A stretch of 64,000 nt of DNA, taken from positions 35,260,684 through 35,324,683 of the forward strand of contig CP141128.1 of the NCBI GenBank assembly GCA_035236585.1. The letters are read 5' to 3'. This document shows, piece by piece, positions 61,491 through 64,000 of this stretch. The notes beneath the pieces were generated by a model. That model was not told where the DNA came from and searched no databases. It worked only from the letters and a program-made list of their open reading frames with translations. Each line of letters opens with the position of its first letter. Position 1 is the stretch's first letter. The translations under genes and the position numbers were made by a program. The stretch is from Warburgia ugandensis (Eukaryota; Streptophyta; Magnoliopsida; Canellales; Canellaceae).

Positions 61491-62990
61491 CAACATATAT
61501 AATTATTGGTTTCCAAGTAAATTATAACCTAAATTACCATCTAAAAGTATGTTACCACTTTAAATCTCATAGAATATTCTTACCACTCAGAAGAATTTTC
61601 TTAGAATTGGGATACACTCTCTTCAATATGTGACTAGAATAATGATCAACAAGGCCAAATTCTCACATATTTCATACCAAAGAATGATAACTTAGAATAA
61701 ATTTGATATGGTTTCATGAAAAGGATGTCAACTATTTAAGACTGTTATGCTCTATCAGAATCCCTACTCATTCAGACTTCTCTTATGATCAAGTTAAGAC
61801 TTCTAATAAGACAAAATATGGGCTTAGGAAAGGGTTACCAAAAGAATAGGTATAAGGATAAACAAAGGTGTTATGAAAGATATGTAAAGGTCTTTTAAGA
61901 TTATTAACAAATTTCTTTTCTACCCAAAAGAGTGAACATTTCCTTTTCTTTGGCTATCTTCTGTTTTTCACCTTTTCCAATTTCCTCTTTTTCCTTAACT
62001 TTTGAATATATAACTTTTCTTTACATTCATCTTGTGAACTATATTGTTCATACTTTTCTTCAAGTTATTGTCCAATCTACTCTACATATTTCCAAAAACA
62101 CTAGGCAATGGATATATTATATGGGTCAATAAGGGTATTAGTTAATGGGTGTACAAAGAAAAGGCTCATTAAAAAGGCTCAAGGGGTTAACATAGTGGAA
62201 TAACATAGGTTTCATATGACTTAAATTGACCATAAATGCAAAAGATAAATGATATAATTTCTTAATAGTTGACTAAAACAAGAATAATGAGACCAACTAG
62301 GAAATTAAGTCTGCGAAAGAAAACTTTAGAATTTTTGTATAACCCTCAAATAGAAAGGTTGGCTCTAAACTCACATGGGTTATAAGTCTCTACAAATCTT
62401 CTTTAAGGTCTCCATGTTATATTATTTTCTCTTCAACTTGAACTATATACATATGGCTATAGTGCAATACTTATTTCAAGTTTAATTTTTCATAGAAAAC
62501 TTTAGAAAAGGGAAAAAAGATGAACTAATTGTATTTAGATCTATTAATCATCCGAAAGTTTAAAAATATACTGAATATTCAAAAAATCCAAATTTTCATC
62601 CTTTTAAAGGAACTTTTCACAAGTTTTTTCCAAAAATTTTAGGCAATAAAATTTTTTAAAATAATAATTAAAAAGATGGTGGCCACATCAAATTTGAAAA
62701 TACCCTATCCTTAAGCTTAAATTAAACATTGCCCCCAATGTTTTAAAATAAAATGGTGGATAAATGAAAAAAAGTTAACTAGAGAGAAGGGTTAGAATGA
62801 TAGTATCTGTGCTCTAGTGACGGTGAATTAATCTGAGAATGTGGTCACAAAAAGGAAAAATGCAAAATGCAAACTACAACTATACTATATCTACACTCTT
62901 ATACAAGTGACATACTATGGATCTAGTCCTAATAAATAGGATCCTCTATGGGGAGTTCCTCCTCCTCATCAGGATTTCTCACCTCAAAAT
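61078..62990 (-). mobile_element. 3' non-coding region of Athila-type element D4
   Basis: On the minus strand, GGGGGCAATGTTTAATTTAA at about 62715-62740 is the post-integrase landmark. About 1.6 kb of AT-rich sequence follows to the LTR. It contains a TA microsatellite. No env-like frame. Confidence 0.7.
61456..61487. repeat. Microsatellite (TA)n
   Basis: About 32 bases of alternating TA, at the place where the homologous copy at 41746 has a GT run. Confidence 0.9.
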
Positions 62991-64000
62991 AAAGTTTAAA
63001 TTGCAAGCCATTATCTTTGGAAAGTTCTCAATCTTTTTAATCTTGATGGCCCCATGAGGATAGATAATCTTCATTATATATGGGCTGGTCCATCGAGAGT
63101 GTAACTTTCCTGGAAAGAGATGTAGACAGGCATTGTAGAGAAGTACTTTCTAACCTAGTTCAAACATTTTGTGCAATATAGATTTATCATGAACCATTTT
63201 CATATGATCCTTGTACCTTTTGGCACTATTGTATGCATCTCTCCTATGTTCTTCTAACTCCTGAAGTTGGAACTTCTCATGGAGCCCAGATTTGTCATGA
63301 TCAAAATTGAGCTGTTGATTTCTTAGCATGTTGTGTTCTAGCTCATCAAGCAAGTGATAGGCTTTCCAAAAGACTAGTTGATATGGGGCATACCGATATG
63401 GGTCTTATACGTTGTTCTATTAGCTTAGAGCACATCAGTTAGTCTCAAAGACCAATATTTTCTTTTGGAGTACACCATTTTCTCCATTATGTGCTTAATT
63501 TCCTTGTTGGGCACCTCAACTTGTTTGCCAGTCTAGGGATAGTAGGCATTGCAACTTTTTGGGCAACTCCATTTTTCTTCATAAGGGCACAAATACCTGG
63601 TTTAAAAATGTTTTCCTCCATCACTGATAATTGGCATGGATGTGAAAACATGAAATGTTATTATCTCTCAAAAGTTGGACCACCACCTTATGGTCATTTG
63701 TCTTACATGCTACCTCCTCTTGCACTAGGATGTATAAATTTAGAAAAGAGTTATGAAAGGAACCCATGAAGTCTTCTGCAAACATAAAAAATTTCAACTA
63801 TCAAGATAGGCTTTAGTGGCACCATGTCCCTACAACCAATATTCCCTAACTTCTAACGGAAATCACATACTTTATAGTACATGCAAGAATAATTGAAAAT
63901 CGTGGGCCAATAAAATCCACAATGTGAGATTTTTGTAATGGTCTTCTTAGCATTGTAAGGGCTGCCACAGGCATAGTCATGGTAAAAGGAGACAATTTTA
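62991..64000 (-). pseudogene. Athila/Tat-type integrase, running off the right edge
   Basis: Integrase inserts the element's DNA into the host genome. From 64000 downward the minus strand reads SFYHDYACGSPYNAKKTITK, ISHCGFYWPTIF and CMYYKVCDF, the N-terminal HHCC-type zinc region; then KLGNIGCRDMVPLKPILIVE, the step into the catalytic core; later RTTYKTHIGM, LVFWKAYHLLDELEH, LNFDHDKSGLHEKFQLQELE, and after 63150 LYNACLHLFPGKLHSRWTS and an IYPHGAI stretch, the C-terminal part of plant Athila/Tat integrases. The core between about 63430 and 63760 is shortened and disrupted, with no complete D,D-35-E. Stops and a frameshift show it is dead. The RT of this element, if present, lies beyond 64000. 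Confidence 0.9.

Noticed and set aside
63491..63769. 92-codon plus-strand frame
   Set aside because: Antisense shadow of the minus-strand Athila integrase.

Overview
The window looks like nuclear, heterochromatin-type DNA of a seed plant, most likely a flowering plant with a medium-to-large genome (inference). It is AT-rich. I found no intact host gene, tRNA, rRNA or CRISPR. Almost everything interpretable is LTR retrotransposon: long terminal repeats of 2-5.5 kb, decayed gag/pol of two Ty3/gypsy lineages (chromovirus, Tekay/Del-like; and Tat/Athila-like), simple repeats, one short tandem array, and a small piece of chloroplast DNA. LTR-end motifs (TG...CA), tRNA primer-binding sites, polypurine tracts and target-site duplications (TSDs) can be read directly, so the nesting order can be worked out.

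Layout. 1-7324: a minus-strand element with long LTRs (family A), a primer-binding site and a polypurine tract, but an internal region with no recognisable gag or pol. 7325-11355: two family-A LTRs head to head, forming a near-palindrome of about 4 kb. 11356-15000: a short Athila-type LTR piece, then a family-B LTR on the plus strand. 15205-24193: a gag remnant, then a chromovirus (C) with 5' LTR, primer-binding site, protease/RT, RNase H, integrase and chromodomain-like tail. Its RT is split at the catalytic FxDD box by a 2155-bp solo LTR (D0) with perfect TSDs. 24194-28265: its putative 3' LTR and an ~80-bp tandem array, split by a family-A solo LTR (A5) with perfect TSDs. 28266-41390: two inward-facing family-E LTR copies, each interrupted by a minus-strand family-B solo LTR (B2 with perfect TSDs, B3 with a one-mismatch TSD). 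B3 carries a joined chloroplast psbC-accD fragment.

41391-64000: several minus-strand Tat/Athila-like elements. These comprise 3' regions, LTRs, two gag/5'-leader copies, one gag-protease remnant that jumps to the element's 3' end with RT, RNase H and integrase missing, and an integrase running off the right edge. Between them lies a chromovirus pol fragment (57199-58458) bounded on both sides by family-D LTRs.

None of the genes works as a unit today: every coding remnant carries stops, frameshifts or deletions. What can still act are LTR promoters (TATA boxes in several copies), fold-back transcripts from the palindrome, and recombination between LTRs, which has evidently made solo LTRs repeatedly.
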